The notes under the pieces were generated by a model. That model did not search any database, was not told the DNA's origin, and worked only from the letters and a program-made list of their open reading frames with translations. Source: DTBU01 sp964568845 (GTDB lineage Archaea; Thermoproteota; CALKCG01; B24). From it: 64,000 bases of DNA. The position numbers and the translations under genes were made by a program. The stretch covers positions 1 to 64,000 of the forward strand of contig CAZMSC010000004.1 of the NCBI GenBank assembly GCA_964568845.1. The letters run 5' to 3'. Of the stretch, positions 1-8,479 are shown one piece after another (position 1 is the stretch's first letter; each line of letters opens with the position of its first letter).

Positions 1-4
1 AGAT

Positions 5-388
5 TTGAGAAAAAGCATGAACCTTGTGACTAGTAAGATTGGTACATTAATTGTTGCAGCGATAATCGCAGCTATATGTAGCATAACACTCATTCTACTC
101 CCAATAGCTATGTTTATTATAGTTATAGCGATAATAGAAGGGGTAGATGCCATAGAAAGCACTAGAAGGGCAATCAACTTTGTCATTAAAAATCTCAGCG
201 AAGTGATAATCTTCATAGTAATCGTGATAGTTGTAGGAGCAATTTTTTCCTACGGCTTTTCATTCATCCCAATTATCGGCTCATTTATTGGAGCAATAAT
301 AAGCTGGTTTTTAAACGCTATCTTCACGATTTCAGCAGTATGCTTCTACCTTTCCCTGAGAGCCCCGCCGCCTCCGCCTCCAATATAA
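5..388 (+). CDS. Multi-spanning membrane protein, 5' end cut by window edge
   Basis: The visible 127 residues are mostly hydrophobic, with one long membrane block near residues 12-47 and a second from about 64 to 117, separated by a short polar loop. The protein ends in a run of six prolines followed by isoleucine. No stop lies between the window edge and the first possible start (TTG at 5), so the gene probably begins upstream. It resembles archaeal membrane proteins of the DUF4013/glycerophosphodiester-phosphodiesterase membrane-domain type, but that is an impression from composition only. No function is assigned. Confidence 0.6.
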   Translation: MRKSMNLVTSKIGTLIVAAIIAAICSITLILLPIAMFIIVIAIIEGVDAIESTRRAINFVIKNLSEVIIFIVIVIVVGAIFSYGFSFIPIIGSFIGAIISWFLNAIFTISAVCFYLSLRAPPPPPPI

Positions 389-418
389 TAATTAATCATA
401 GTCTACGTTAACTATTAA

Positions 419-685
419 GGGGTTATCGTAGGCATAACCGTTACAGTAAGCAATCCACAGCAGAAGGTTAACCAATATGAGTCCCAATCTCATAACCTAT
501 CCAACAGCCTATACATAGATGGACCGAAAACCATAATTCTAGTCTATGCTTGACCGCCAGTTGGAGGCTATATTGTCCCAGCTGACACATTAGCACCAGC
601 TAGCATAACAACAGAAACTACAATCCCATTATTGATTCTTGGCTTAGCAATCACAGTAGCCATCAAAAAGGAAATCAATCCATAA
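419..685 (+). pseudogene. Remnant of an anchored surface protein (C-terminal part)
   Basis: One frame is open from a TAA at 416-418 to a TAA at 683-685 except for a TGA at 551-553, and it has no usable start codon. Its translation has the look of the end of a secreted archaeal surface protein: a beta-rich segment ending DGPKTIILVYA, then after the stop PPVGGYIVPADTLAP, a threonine-rich linker, one membrane segment (IPLLILGLAITVAI) and a basic tail KKEINP. I infer an N-terminally truncated, nonsense-interrupted remnant. It could be related to the truncated membrane gene just before it, but nothing proves that. The rest of this gap (686-850) holds only T-rich sequence. Confidence 0.55.
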
Positions 686-846
686 AATCCTCCCCCTTTC
701 TTTACCAGTTTTTCACAATATCATTTCCTACTACATTCTCTACGCTACGCTTCTAACCCCCTTAAGTATACCAGCTCTTGCTCTGTAGTTTTTATCAACG
801 GTATCATCCATGTTTTCCCCTCATCTTCATCGTTGGTCTTGAAAAA

Positions 847-866
847 CTTAAATAATTGTATATACA
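847..866 (+). promoter_or_regulatory. vapBC promoter with palindromic operator candidate
   Basis: An A/T-rich TATA-like stretch (CTTAAATAA, 847-855) is followed directly by the perfect 10-bp palindrome TGTATATACA at 857-866, 18 bases before the vapB ATG. Ribbon-helix-helix antitoxins normally repress their own operon by binding such palindromes. The autoregulatory role is inferred. Confidence 0.5.
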
Positions 867-884
867 TTGTAATTACTGGTTCAT

Positions 885-1163
885 ATGCCCACTATAAGCG
901 TTAGGATCCCAGAGGATTTAAGAAGGAGGATGAGTCAAATCAAGGGTGTAAACTGGAGTGAAGTTGTTAGAAGAGCTATATTAGAGAAGATAGTGATCGA
1001 GGAAAGAATAGGCAGTAAAAATTGGGATTTAGTGAGAAGGGCTGGAAAGGAGGCTGATGAACTGCGAATGAAGCTTGAAGCCAAGTACGGAAAGTGTAAC
1101 TACGACAGTGCAGAGACCATTAGGTGTTGGAGGGATGCACGGACATGGAGAGAATGGTTATAG
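885..1163 (+). CDS. vapB: VapB-type ribbon-helix-helix antitoxin
   Basis: A 92-residue protein that starts with the ribbon-helix-helix pattern TISVRIPEDLRRRM followed by the helix pair SQIKGVNWSEVVRRAILEKI, the DNA-binding half of VapB antitoxins. The C-terminal half is charged and tryptophan-rich, as expected for the toxin-wrapping tail. It overlaps the PIN-domain gene downstream, the usual antitoxin-first order. It should neutralise VapC and repress the shared promoter, where a palindrome lies just upstream. The pair sits among decayed genes, which fits an accessory locus. Confidence 0.85.
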   Translation: MPTISVRIPEDLRRRMSQIKGVNWSEVVRRAILEKIVIEERIGSKNWDLVRRAGKEADELRMKLEAKYGKCNYDSAETIRCWRDARTWREWL

Positions 1164-1576
1164 ATGCATCAGTAGCAGTTAAGTGGTTCGTTTCCGAAAG
1201 GAATACAGATAAAGCCTTAAGGCTGAAGGACTTATATCTAAACGGAGCCTTAGAGTTAATTGCTCCGACACTAATCTATTATGAAGTAGCAAATGCACTA
1301 AGATTTCACCCATATTATAGGCTAACTGAAACAGAGTTGCTTAACATTATCACGGTGCTGAGAGATATGCAGATAGTTATAGAGCCTACAGCTGAAACAT
1401 GGTTTAGAGCATTTAAAACATCTATATCAGAGGGAATAGCGGTCTACGACGCCATATACATAGCAACATCACTAACACTAGACGCTAAACTGGTGACAGG
1501 CGATGAAAGACTGATCGAGAGGTTAAGTGAGAAAGTGAAGCGGAAAGTAACAAGCTTAGATGAGCTAAACCTCTAG
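1145..1576 (+). CDS. vapC: VapC-type PIN-domain ribonuclease toxin
   Basis: PIN-domain protein of about 143 residues from the ATG at 1145. A TTG at 1124 is also possible, but it would give a longer overlap and a non-conserved N-terminus. The acidic metal-binding residues are visible in order: D in VIDAS near the start, E in IYYEVANAL, D in AVYDAIYIA, and D in LVTGDERL. VapC toxins are Mg2+-dependent RNases that cut tRNA or rRNA. The start lies inside vapB (19-bp overlap), so the two are translationally coupled. All four acidic positions are present, so it looks functional. Confidence 0.88.
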   Translation: MERMVIDASVAVKWFVSERNTDKALRLKDLYLNGALELIAPTLIYYEVANALRFHPYYRLTETELLNIITVLRDMQIVIEPTAETWFRAFKTSISEGIAVYDAIYIATSLTLDAKLVTGDERLIERLSEKVKRKVTSLDELNL

Positions 1577-1668
1577 ATTATGGGTTTGGAATAAAAACTT
1601 TAATATTTTAATTCATTGAGGTGAAGAAATAGAAAGATAGAGTTTTTACAAAAACGAGGAAATGATGC

Positions 1669-1809
1669 TGGATTTATGCTTCAGTAGGAGGAGTCGATGT
1701 GGCAATTGCCATGCAAAACATGGTTTTAACCGCTGTAAGCGAGGGTTTAGGGACATGTTGGGTTGGAAGCTTCAATGAAGATGAAGTTAGGAGGATGCTG
1801 AGCTTCTAG
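1669..1809 (+). pseudogene. Nitroreductase family remnant (C-terminal fragment)
   Basis: A short open stretch encodes GGVDVAIAMQNMVLTAVSEG followed by LGTCWVGSFNEDEVRRML, which matches the FMN-contacting C-terminal part of nitroreductases (the conserved region usually read as D-A-enm-L-A-GLGtcWig-f). A TGA closes the frame upstream at 1663 and a TAG ends it at 1807. The N-terminal two thirds of the family are missing, so this is a fragment. It runs directly into the phosphotriesterase remnant in another frame. Confidence 0.6.
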
Positions 1810-2489
1810 TAAGGTTTTCCAAGGCTTTAGGCATTCATATTCTAACCAACACAGGTCTCTATAAGGCGCCTCATCTTCCAAAATTTGCTTTTGAATACTC
1901 AGCTGATCGGCTTGCTGAATTGTGGACAAAAGAGATTCTGGAAGGGGTTGAAGATACCTATATTAAAGCAGGATTCATAAAGATCGCAGTAAATCCTGGT
2001 ACTATAGTGCCTATACAGCAAAAAATTGTAAGGGCTGCTACCCGTTGCAGTCTTGCAACAAGAGCTGTTATTGCCTGTCATACAGGTAATGGTGTAGCGG
2101 CAATGCATTTACTTAAAATTTTGAACGAAGAAGGCTTGGAAAATAATAAATTTATAGTTGTTCATACTGACGCTGAAGAAAACATCGAATATCATCTGGA
2201 GATCGCTAGGCAAGGTGCATGGGTCGAATATGACGGTTTAAGTCAAAATACCTCTGAGAAAACATTAAAGCTGCTCAGATTTATGGTGGATCACGGTTTT
2301 GAGGAGCAGATCCTTCTGTCTCAGGATGCAGGATGGTATAATGTAGGTCAGCCCCGCGGCGGCAACATTAGAGGTTATGAATACTTGATTGAAAAGTTTG
2401 TTCCCTCAATGAAAAAGAATGGTTTTGACCAAAATTTAATCGACAAGATTCTAGTGGAGAATTCTGCTAAAGCTTTTCAAATCGAATAA
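1791..2489 (+). pseudogene. Phosphotriesterase-family amidohydrolase, N-terminally truncated
   Basis: From about 1791 the frame reads SKALGIHILTNTGLYK and then, without a break, to a TAA at 2487. It keeps much of the PTE/php fold: the metal-bridging lysine in KAGFIKIAVN, histidines in ACHTGNG and VVHTDAE, and the final aspartate in SQDAGW. The N-terminal HxH metal pair and the first strand are missing, and no start codon precedes the conserved part; the first usable one is TTG at 1920, inside the barrel. Family members hydrolyse lactones or phosphotriesters, but this copy should be inactive. The junction with the nitroreductase remnant near 1790-1810 suggests a deletion that fused two broken genes. 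Confidence 0.7.
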
Positions 2490-2718
2490 TACCACTTAAG
2501 TCTTCATTACGTATTGGTCAAAAAGCGAACAATCGGAAGCGAGCAATGGCGGGTTTCAAGCATAGAAAAGCCTTTTCGTAAAAAGCTGTTGGAAGACTCC
2601 CATATCACTTGAGAACTCGCGGCTCAGCGTTAACAGGAGCTGAGAAGGCTCACAGGTTAAGCCCAACCCGCCAATCTAATCGTAGTATGTTAAAGCCATG
2701 ATTAACGTCACATCCATG

Positions 2719-2763
2719 TTACTACAGTTGAAATATTTTTCACAGGGATTTCAACTGTAGTAA
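2719..2763. repeat. Perfect 16-bp inverted repeat with 13-nt loop
   Basis: The left arm TTACTACAGTTGAAAT (2719-2734) is exactly complementary to ATTTCAACTGTAGTAA (2748-2763); the loop is 2735-2747. There is only one copy of each arm and no spacer pattern, so it is not a CRISPR. It may be a hairpin, an operator or the ends of a lost element. Confidence 0.6.
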
Positions 2764-2944
2764 TCCCTCCGTTAAACCGACTGAGAAGAGTTCATTGAAG
2801 AAGCCTACCACAGTACGCCTCAACACCAAACCCAGCATCAACCCAATAGCCGACTCCACCAGTAGATTTAAGCCGAACCATCAACAAGAAATATTAAAGA
2901 CCATCCACAGCGACGGGCGGCAACGCACAGACTATTTCCGCATT

Positions 2945-2960
2945 CAAATATTTTATTAAT
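2945..2960 (+). promoter_or_regulatory. TATA-like promoter of the beta-galactosidase gene
   Basis: The A/T block CAAATATTTTATTAAT lies 24-39 bases before the GTG start, the right place for a TATA box with a very short leader. No clear Shine-Dalgarno sequence follows. Confidence 0.45.
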
Positions 2961-2983
2961 ACGTCAACATAGACTAAAGAGCA

Positions 2984-5900
2984 GTGGTCGTTTTGACCTG
3001 CAAACCCTTAGAAAAAGTCCCAGATTGGGAGAACCCGAGGATCGTAGGGAGGAATAAGGAGCCTGCCCATGCAACCCTCATGCCCTATCCAAACGAAGAG
3101 GAAGCCCTATCATGCGAAAGGGAGAAGTCTTCATGGTTTTTAACACTAAACGGAGAGTGGAAGTTTAAGCTTTATGAAAACCCAGATTCACTGCCTAAAG
3201 ACTTCTATAAGCTATACTATGACGATGGAGACTGGGCTATCATACCTGTTCCAAGCAACTGGCAGATGCTTGGATACGATAAGCCTATTTACGTCAACGT
3301 CAGATACCCATTCTACGCCGACCCACCAAAGGTCCCACATGACTGGAATCCGACGGGACTATACCGTAGAACGTTTAATATCCCTGAAGATTGGCATGGT
3401 AGGCAGATATTCCTAGTCTTCGACGGCGTCGACTCGGCGTTCTACGTATGGGTTAACGGCGAAATCGTAGGGTATAGTCAAGACAGCCGTCTGCCGGCAG
3501 AATTCAACATCACAAAGTACGTTAAATCGGGTGAAAACCTGATAGCAGTAGAAGTCTTACGCTGGAGCGACGGAAGCTACCTCGAAGACCAAGACATGTG
3601 GCGTTTAAGCGGAATCCACCGTGACGTCTACTTGTACTGTACGCCGAATATTCATGTAAGAGACTTCTTCGTAAGAACGTTTTTCGACAGAAACTACCAA
3701 GACGCCGTTTTAAAAGTCAGAGTTAACATTCGAAACTACTCTGAAAAAACAACAGCTCCACATGTTTTAGAAGTGAAACTCTACGATAGTGAAGGTGTTC
3801 AAGTATTCAACGAGCCCGTAAGAGGACACGTTGGGGAAATACGACCCGGAAGTGAAGCCATTTTAGAATTTGAGAAGAATGTTTCAAAACCCAGGAAGTG
3901 GTCTGCTGAAGACCCATACCTTTACACGATGCTCCTCATATTAAAAAATGAAAGAGGCGAAATTGTTGAAGTCGAAAGTTGCCACGTCGGCTTCCGTCAA
4001 GTAGAGGTTAAAAACGGACGTATACTGATAAACGGTGTACCAGTTTATCTTAAAGGGGTTAATAGACATGAACATGACGATGTACGGGGACACGCAATCA
4101 CCGTAGAATCTATGATAAAAGACATAGAACTCATGAAGCGGTTCAATTTCAACGCTGTACGTACGTCCCATTACCCAAACCATCCAACCTGGTACGACCT
4201 CTGCGATAAATACGGCATCTACGTGATCGATGAAGCCAATATTGAATGCCACGGCCTAGTCGGCTTTCTAAGAACGATGTTTCAAATAGAAGAAGCCTTT
4301 GGAAAGCCGTGGGAAGAATTGCTTAAAGAGCTCCGAGAGAAGTCGAAGGAGAGACCGTGGAAAGACATTATGAATGAGCTCATGAAGAGGTTCCCCAGAT
4401 ACACCGAGCCGGCACACGACCTAGAATGGCTCCACGCATTCATGGAGAGGTTTGTCAGAATGGTTGAAAGAGATAAAAACCACCCATGCGTTATAATATG
4501 GTCGCTTGGAAACGAGTCTGGATATGGCCCAAACCACGATGCAATGTCTGGATGGGTTCACGGATACGACCCAACAAGACCTGTACACTATGAAGGGACA
4601 ATACACACCGCTGAGAGGAAGGTTTCAAAAAGCGTCGATATAATAAGTATAATGTATCCAACCCTTGAAAGGCTGATACAGCTGGCTGAAGACCCCGAGG
4701 AAGATAGGCCAGTAATTATGTGTGAATACGCCCACTCGATGGGTAACAGTACAGGCAATTTAAAGGAGTACTGGGAGACCATACGTAAATATAAGCGTCT
4801 ATGCGGCGGCTTCATATGGGATTGGGTTGACCAAGGCTTGAAACGCTTAACCGAAGATGGACGTGAGTGGTGGGCTTACGGCGGAGATTTCGGCGATGAA
4901 CCGAATGATGGAAACTTCTGCATCAACGGCTTAGTGTGGCCAGACCGTAAACCCCATCCGGCAATCTGGGAGTGTAAGAAGATACAGCAACCAGTTGAAG
5001 CCGAAGCCGTAGACCTAACTAAGGGCATAGTTCGGATAATAAACGGGTTTGATTTCACAAGCCTAGATATTTTAGAAATATCTTGGGAGCTTTCAGAGGA
5101 CGGTAGGGTAATTCAACAGGGAACACTACCAAAGATCGATACCCCACCTCATGAAAGTGAAGTTGTAACCATCCCATTTAAGACCCCAGAGCTTAAACCT
5201 GGAGCAGAATACTGGCTAATGATACGCTACAGGCTTTCGAAAGATACTATTTGGGCTGAGAAAGGCTATGAAATCGGCTGGTCTCAATTTAAAATGCCCT
5301 TCGACGTACCTCCAAAACCATCGGTTAAAACTGGAGGTATGCCTCCGTTAAATCTCGAAGAGAAGCGTGAAGAAATAACGATTTTGGGAAGAGAGTTTAA
5401 GCTTACAGTAAACAAGAACATAGGATGCATCACCTCTCTAAACTACAAAGGTTTTAAAATAGTAAAAGACGGACCTTTCTTAAACGTCTGGCGAGCACCG
5501 ACGGACAACGACGTCCCCCGGTTAGCTCCAATATGGCGTAGTGCTGAACTCGACCGTCTAAGACAAAGCGTTAAAGGTGTTAAAGTAGAGAAGGTTTCAG
5601 ATCAAGTAGTCTGCATAACCGTAGAAGCATCACTCCACACATCTGAGAACATTGAGAAGTTTAAGTGTAAATACACGTATAAAGTCTACGGAAGTAGCGA
5701 CATAATAATAGATGCAGACGTAGAGCCCGTCGCAGACCTCCCTCCCTCAATACCACGTATAGGCTTAAAAATGACGATCCCGGGAGGGTTTGAAAAACTC
5801 ACATGGTTTGGACGGGGGCCACATGAAAACTACTGCGACCGAAGGGAGGGGGCAGCTGTTGGAGTTTACAGTGGGACTGTTGATGAGCAGTACGTACCCT

Positions 5901-6262
5901 ACATTAAGCCCCAGGAAAACGGGAATAAGACAGATGTGAGGTGGGCTCTCCTCACGAATGACTTAGACTTTGGACTCCTAATCGTCGGTATGCCGTTAAT
6001 GGAGTTCAGCGTACACCATTATACGATTGAAGACTTTGAAAAAGCAAAACACACATATGAGCTTAAAAGACGCGACGACGTAATGTTAAACATCGATTAC
6101 AAGCAATCTGGGCTCGGAGGGGGAAGCTGTGGACCAGACACCCTTCCACAGTATCTCGTAAAACCAGAGCACATCCATTTCGCTGTAAGACTGAGGCCAA
6201 TCTCACCAGGCGAATCGGTCGATGAGCTGAGCAAACAGACGATCGTTGACGAACTGCATTAA
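2984..6262 (+). CDS. lacZ: Beta-galactosidase, GH2 LacZ type
   Basis: A 1092-residue cytoplasmic-type enzyme without signal peptide that hydrolyses beta-galactosides. Its order is the LacZ order: jelly-roll sugar-binding domain (VPSNWQMLGYDKPIY, then GLYRRTF near 125), Ig-like domain, TIM barrel (GVNRHEHDD near 360), and C-terminal beta-sandwich (GPHENYCDR and PYIKPQENGNKTDVRW). The acid/base glutamate is in GNESGYG (about residue 511) and the nucleophile in MCEYAHSMGNS (about 581). It is about 70 residues longer than E. coli LacZ, mainly from a charged insert at about 426-480, between DEANIECHG and the NHP-VIIWSLGNE segment. The start is GTG at 2984, supported by a TATA-like box just upstream. 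It stands alone, with no transporter nearby. Confidence 0.93.
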   Translation: MVVLTCKPLEKVPDWENPRIVGRNKEPAHATLMPYPNEEEALSCEREKSSWFLTLNGEWKFKLYENPDSLPKDFYKLYYDDGDWAIIPVPSNWQMLGYDKPIYVNVRYPFYADPPKVPHDWNPTGLYRRTFNIPEDWHGRQIFLVFDGVDSAFYVWVNGEIVGYSQDSRLPAEFNITKYVKSGENLIAVEVLRWSDGSYLEDQDMWRLSGIHRDVYLYCTPNIHVRDFFVRTFFDRNYQDAVLKVRVNIRNYSEKTTAPHVLEVKLYDSEGVQVFNEPVRGHVGEIRPGSEAILEFEKNVSKPRKWSAEDPYLYTMLLILKNERGEIVEVESCHVGFRQVEVKNGRILINGVPVYLKGVNRHEHDDVRGHAITVESMIKDIELMKRFNFNAVRTSHYPNHPTWYDLCDKYGIYVIDEANIECHGLVGFLRTMFQIEEAFGKPWEELLKELREKSKERPWKDIMNELMKRFPRYTEPAHDLEWLHAFMERFVRMVERDKNHPCVIIWSLGNESGYGPNHDAMSGWVHGYDPTRPVHYEGTIHTAERKVSKSVDIISIMYPTLERLIQLAEDPEEDRPVIMCEYAHSMGNSTGNLKEYWETIRKYKRLCGGFIWDWVDQGLKRLTEDGREWWAYGGDFGDEPNDGNFCINGLVWPDRKPHPAIWECKKIQQPVEAEAVDLTKGIVRIINGFDFTSLDILEISWELSEDGRVIQQGTLPKIDTPPHESEVVTIPFKTPELKPGAEYWLMIRYRLSKDTIWAEKGYEIGWSQFKMPFDVPPKPSVKTGGMPPLNLEEKREEITILGREFKLTVNKNIGCITSLNYKGFKIVKDGPFLNVWRAPTDNDVPRLAPIWRSAELDRLRQSVKGVKVEKVSDQVVCITVEASLHTSENIEKFKCKYTYKVYGSSDIIIDADVEPVADLPPSIPRIGLKMTIPGGFEKLTWFGRGPHENYCDRREGAAVGVYSGTVDEQYVPYIKPQENGNKTDVRWALLTNDLDFGLLIVGMPLMEFSVHHYTIEDFEKAKHTYELKRRDDVMLNIDYKQSGLGGGSCGPDTLPQYLVKPEHIHFAVRLRPISPGESVDELSKQTIVDELH

Positions 6263-6277
6263 ACCCATTATATCAGC

Positions 6278-6910
6278 TTAGACTCCTCCAATTTTTCCAT
6301 CTAAAATATTACAAAGCTCCACTAGGCTATTTAACGTTAAAGTCTTCGACTCCAATCCCAGCTTTCTCAAGTCTTTTAAATCATCCAGCCGTCTAACCAC
6401 TAACACCGCTCTGCAATTATTGTCTAAGGCGGATACAACATCATTGACTCTATCACCAACCATCATGGTTTCAGACGCCTCATAACCACCTTCAGAGAGC
6501 ACGAGTTTTATCTGCTCCCTCCTCGTCGGCCGCTCATCTCTAGAAACAACCATCCCAAATAATCTTCTAACCCCCATGAGGTCTAGAACGCTTTCAATAA
6601 CCCTTCTTGACTGGAGACTTGTCAAATTCAGCGTGTAATTTTCCCCAAGCCTTCTGAGTACATATGGAGAATTATCCAACACTATTAGACTACCCAGAGA
6701 TTCAAACTCATACTTTTCAACAAGCCTAGAAACCTCTCCATACAGCTCCGAGCCCCAGAGCATAGATAAAACGGCGGTAAACGATGAAACCTCTCTACCT
6801 AAAAGTCTCCCAACCTCTCTATAAACTAGATTCCAGTCTACTGGAAGGAGAACTAAGGTTTCATCTAAGTCAAATATCAGATTTCTAACGTTTAAAACAT
6901 CTTTTTGCAT
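6278..6910 (-). CDS. HAD-superfamily phosphatase
   Basis: Haloacid-dehalogenase-fold hydrolase. Motif I is FDLDETLV near the N-terminus (nucleophile Asp and the +2 Asp), motif II the TSLQ segment, motif III a lysine in RREQIKLVL, and motif IV GDRVNDV. Between motifs I and II is a helical cap, as in phosphoglycolate-phosphatase-like proteins. I take the ATG at 6910 as start (MQKDVLNVRNLIFDLDET), because the ten residues before it (from 6937) are not family-like. The substrate cannot be read from sequence; phosphoglycolate or a sugar phosphate are the usual choices. It is convergent with the beta-galactosidase gene, with a 15-bp gap. Confidence 0.85.
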   Translation of the reverse strand: MQKDVLNVRNLIFDLDETLVLLPVDWNLVYREVGRLLGREVSSFTAVLSMLWGSELYGEVSRLVEKYEFESLGSLIVLDNSPYVLRRLGENYTLNLTSLQSRRVIESVLDLMGVRRLFGMVVSRDERPTRREQIKLVLSEGGYEASETMMVGDRVNDVVSALDNNCRAVLVVRRLDDLKDLRKLGLESKTLTLNSLVELCNILDGKIGGV

Positions 6911-7129
6911 AATTAACCACCAAGAGGTTAAAACCATAGCCTATCCATTGTGAAGTATAAAACCGTTGAATTTAATAGGGGGTCTGCTACTGCAGCCATC
7001 GTCATCCATCTGAACGGCTGGGATGGCCTCTTCATCCCCCCAACCACTTTGAACAGAAAGCGGAATATTAACTCTTCTACCATATCTAAAGCAAGTTCGC
7101 TTTAAATAAAGCCTCATCGCCTACCAGTT

Positions 7130-8368
7130 TTATTCAGGGCTTAAATGCAAAGTCTCGGCTTTCAAGTTTACTGAAGTTGCCCTCTGAGTCAGCATTTCCC
7201 ATGGTTCATCCCGGATCGTTACAAGTCCATAGTTGCTATTCTCTCCATCAAACCTTCCTTCGTAAGGTTGGTCAAAGTACTGGAACCAATGGTAGCCGAT
7301 TATAAACGGCTGCTTCATAATCGCTTTAACATACTCCTCATAGTATTTAGCCCTTTCAGATTGGGTTTTAACCGGTATGCCAGCCCCCTTCGTGTTTGGC
7401 AATCCAGAATCCATAGCCTTAAAGGAGAACTCCGTTATCATTATTGGAAGCCCAGTCACATCATGCATTCTCTTAAAATCAGCTAATCTCATCGTGAGAT
7501 CGTTACTGTAGGGGTTTGTATAGCAATTGATCGATACGACGTCGGCGTATCCTATGCAACCTTCAAGCACTTCATTCGGAGGCTTGTAGGCAAAACGACA
7601 GCCTAAAACTAAATGGTTTGGATCATACTTTTTAATAGCATCGTAAGTTACCTTGAAGTATCGTCTGGCAATTTGCTTGAGGAAATCTGATCTGTCGGCT
7701 TCCATATCTGGCGTTTTTGGAACATATGTAGTTGAAAGTATTTCGTCAAATGAGGAGAAGGATGAGCCCCAAGCCTCATTCAATAGATGTATCTCTCCGT
7801 ACTTTTCCCTTAGGAAATTTACAAGCGCATTCTTACCTTCGGCTTCAGGTGGAAGAAGCATGTAGTCGTCAAAAAGATCCCTCTTCGACCTCCAATCTGG
7901 CGCCCACCTCAACTCGTTATCTGTGAAGTATCCAAGAAGATACTTGTCGTTTCTTTTAGATGCACATATCTTAGACGCTATATCTTCCGCAACTTGTTCA
8001 AACTTCTTCGAGAAGTAGTCCGCAATCATTCCACTCTGCCAGTTTGCACCAGCCTTAAGAGCCATATCAAGGATAATCGTATAGGGCATTTCTTCGCAAA
8101 AGGTTTCTTCACTTGACCATGCACCTATGGTGTTAAATCCCCAGCTTCTGAGCCTAGCAATTGTCTCTTTAACCCACTTCTCAACAGAGCCATACTTTTC
8201 CATGATGTATCTATTGTAGGGGCTATATCCTAAAGACGGCGCATAATCACCCAAATAGTTCACATGGTTCACCCCCTTAGATAGGAATAGACTGCCTTCT
8301 GGGTCGATAAACCAGAACCTTCCACTGATCTTCTCAACATGGAAGAAGCCGGATGCTCGACTAGACAA
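7130..8368 (-). CDS. Agarase-like glycoside hydrolase (clan GH-A, GH50-like)
   Basis: A 412-residue protein without signal peptide. It begins with RFWFIDPEGSLFLSKGVNHVNY and continues with WGFNTIGAWS, the opening of GH50/agarase-like barrels. A probable acid/base glutamate is in FTDNELRW (after strand 4), and a probable nucleophile in IMITEFSFKA (end of strand 7). Near the C-terminus comes YHWFQYFDQPYEGR and then GENSNYGLV, also typical of that group. In an archaeon the natural substrate is unlikely to be agar itself; a beta-galactoside or another beta-linked oligosaccharide is a guess. A TATA box at 8401-8410 supports independent transcription. Confidence 0.75.
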   Translation of the reverse strand: MSSRASGFFHVEKISGRFWFIDPEGSLFLSKGVNHVNYLGDYAPSLGYSPYNRYIMEKYGSVEKWVKETIARLRSWGFNTIGAWSSEETFCEEMPYTIILDMALKAGANWQSGMIADYFSKKFEQVAEDIASKICASKRNDKYLLGYFTDNELRWAPDWRSKRDLFDDYMLLPPEAEGKNALVNFLREKYGEIHLLNEAWGSSFSSFDEILSTTYVPKTPDMEADRSDFLKQIARRYFKVTYDAIKKYDPNHLVLGCRFAYKPPNEVLEGCIGYADVVSINCYTNPYSNDLTMRLADFKRMHDVTGLPIMITEFSFKAMDSGLPNTKGAGIPVKTQSERAKYYEEYVKAIMKQPFIIGYHWFQYFDQPYEGRFDGENSNYGLVTIRDEPWEMLTQRATSVNLKAETLHLSPE

Positions 8369-8400
8369 AGTATTACCCCATTCTTAATGCAACCTAATAT

Positions 8401-8410
8401 CGTATAAGCG
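8401..8410 (-). promoter_or_regulatory. TATA box of the agarase-like gene
   Basis: On the minus strand CGCTTATACG lies 33-42 bases before the ATG at 8368, the normal archaeal TATA spacing. A second TATA-like run, GTTTATATTC, is a little farther upstream. Confidence 0.5.
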
Positions 8411-8479
8411 TTTTGAATATAAACCATGACTATTTTAGAGGCAAAAACTTATTATCACACCGCATTAAAATAATACTTA

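Larger units (their letters stand above)
2490..2983. other. 494-bp gap with two inverted-repeat elements, no gene seen
   Basis: I find no convincing coding frame here. A GGCGGGTT block near 2548 is mirrored by AACCCGCC near 2668, bracketing about 120 bases that could fold. Farther on there is a perfect 16-bp inverted repeat (2719-2763). The last 40 bases hold the promoter of the beta-galactosidase gene. The piece most likely belongs to the same decayed accessory patch as the remnants before it. Confidence 0.4.

Noticed and set aside
2719..2763. CRISPR array
   Set aside because: Only one inverted pair, no repeated unit with spacers, no cas genes.
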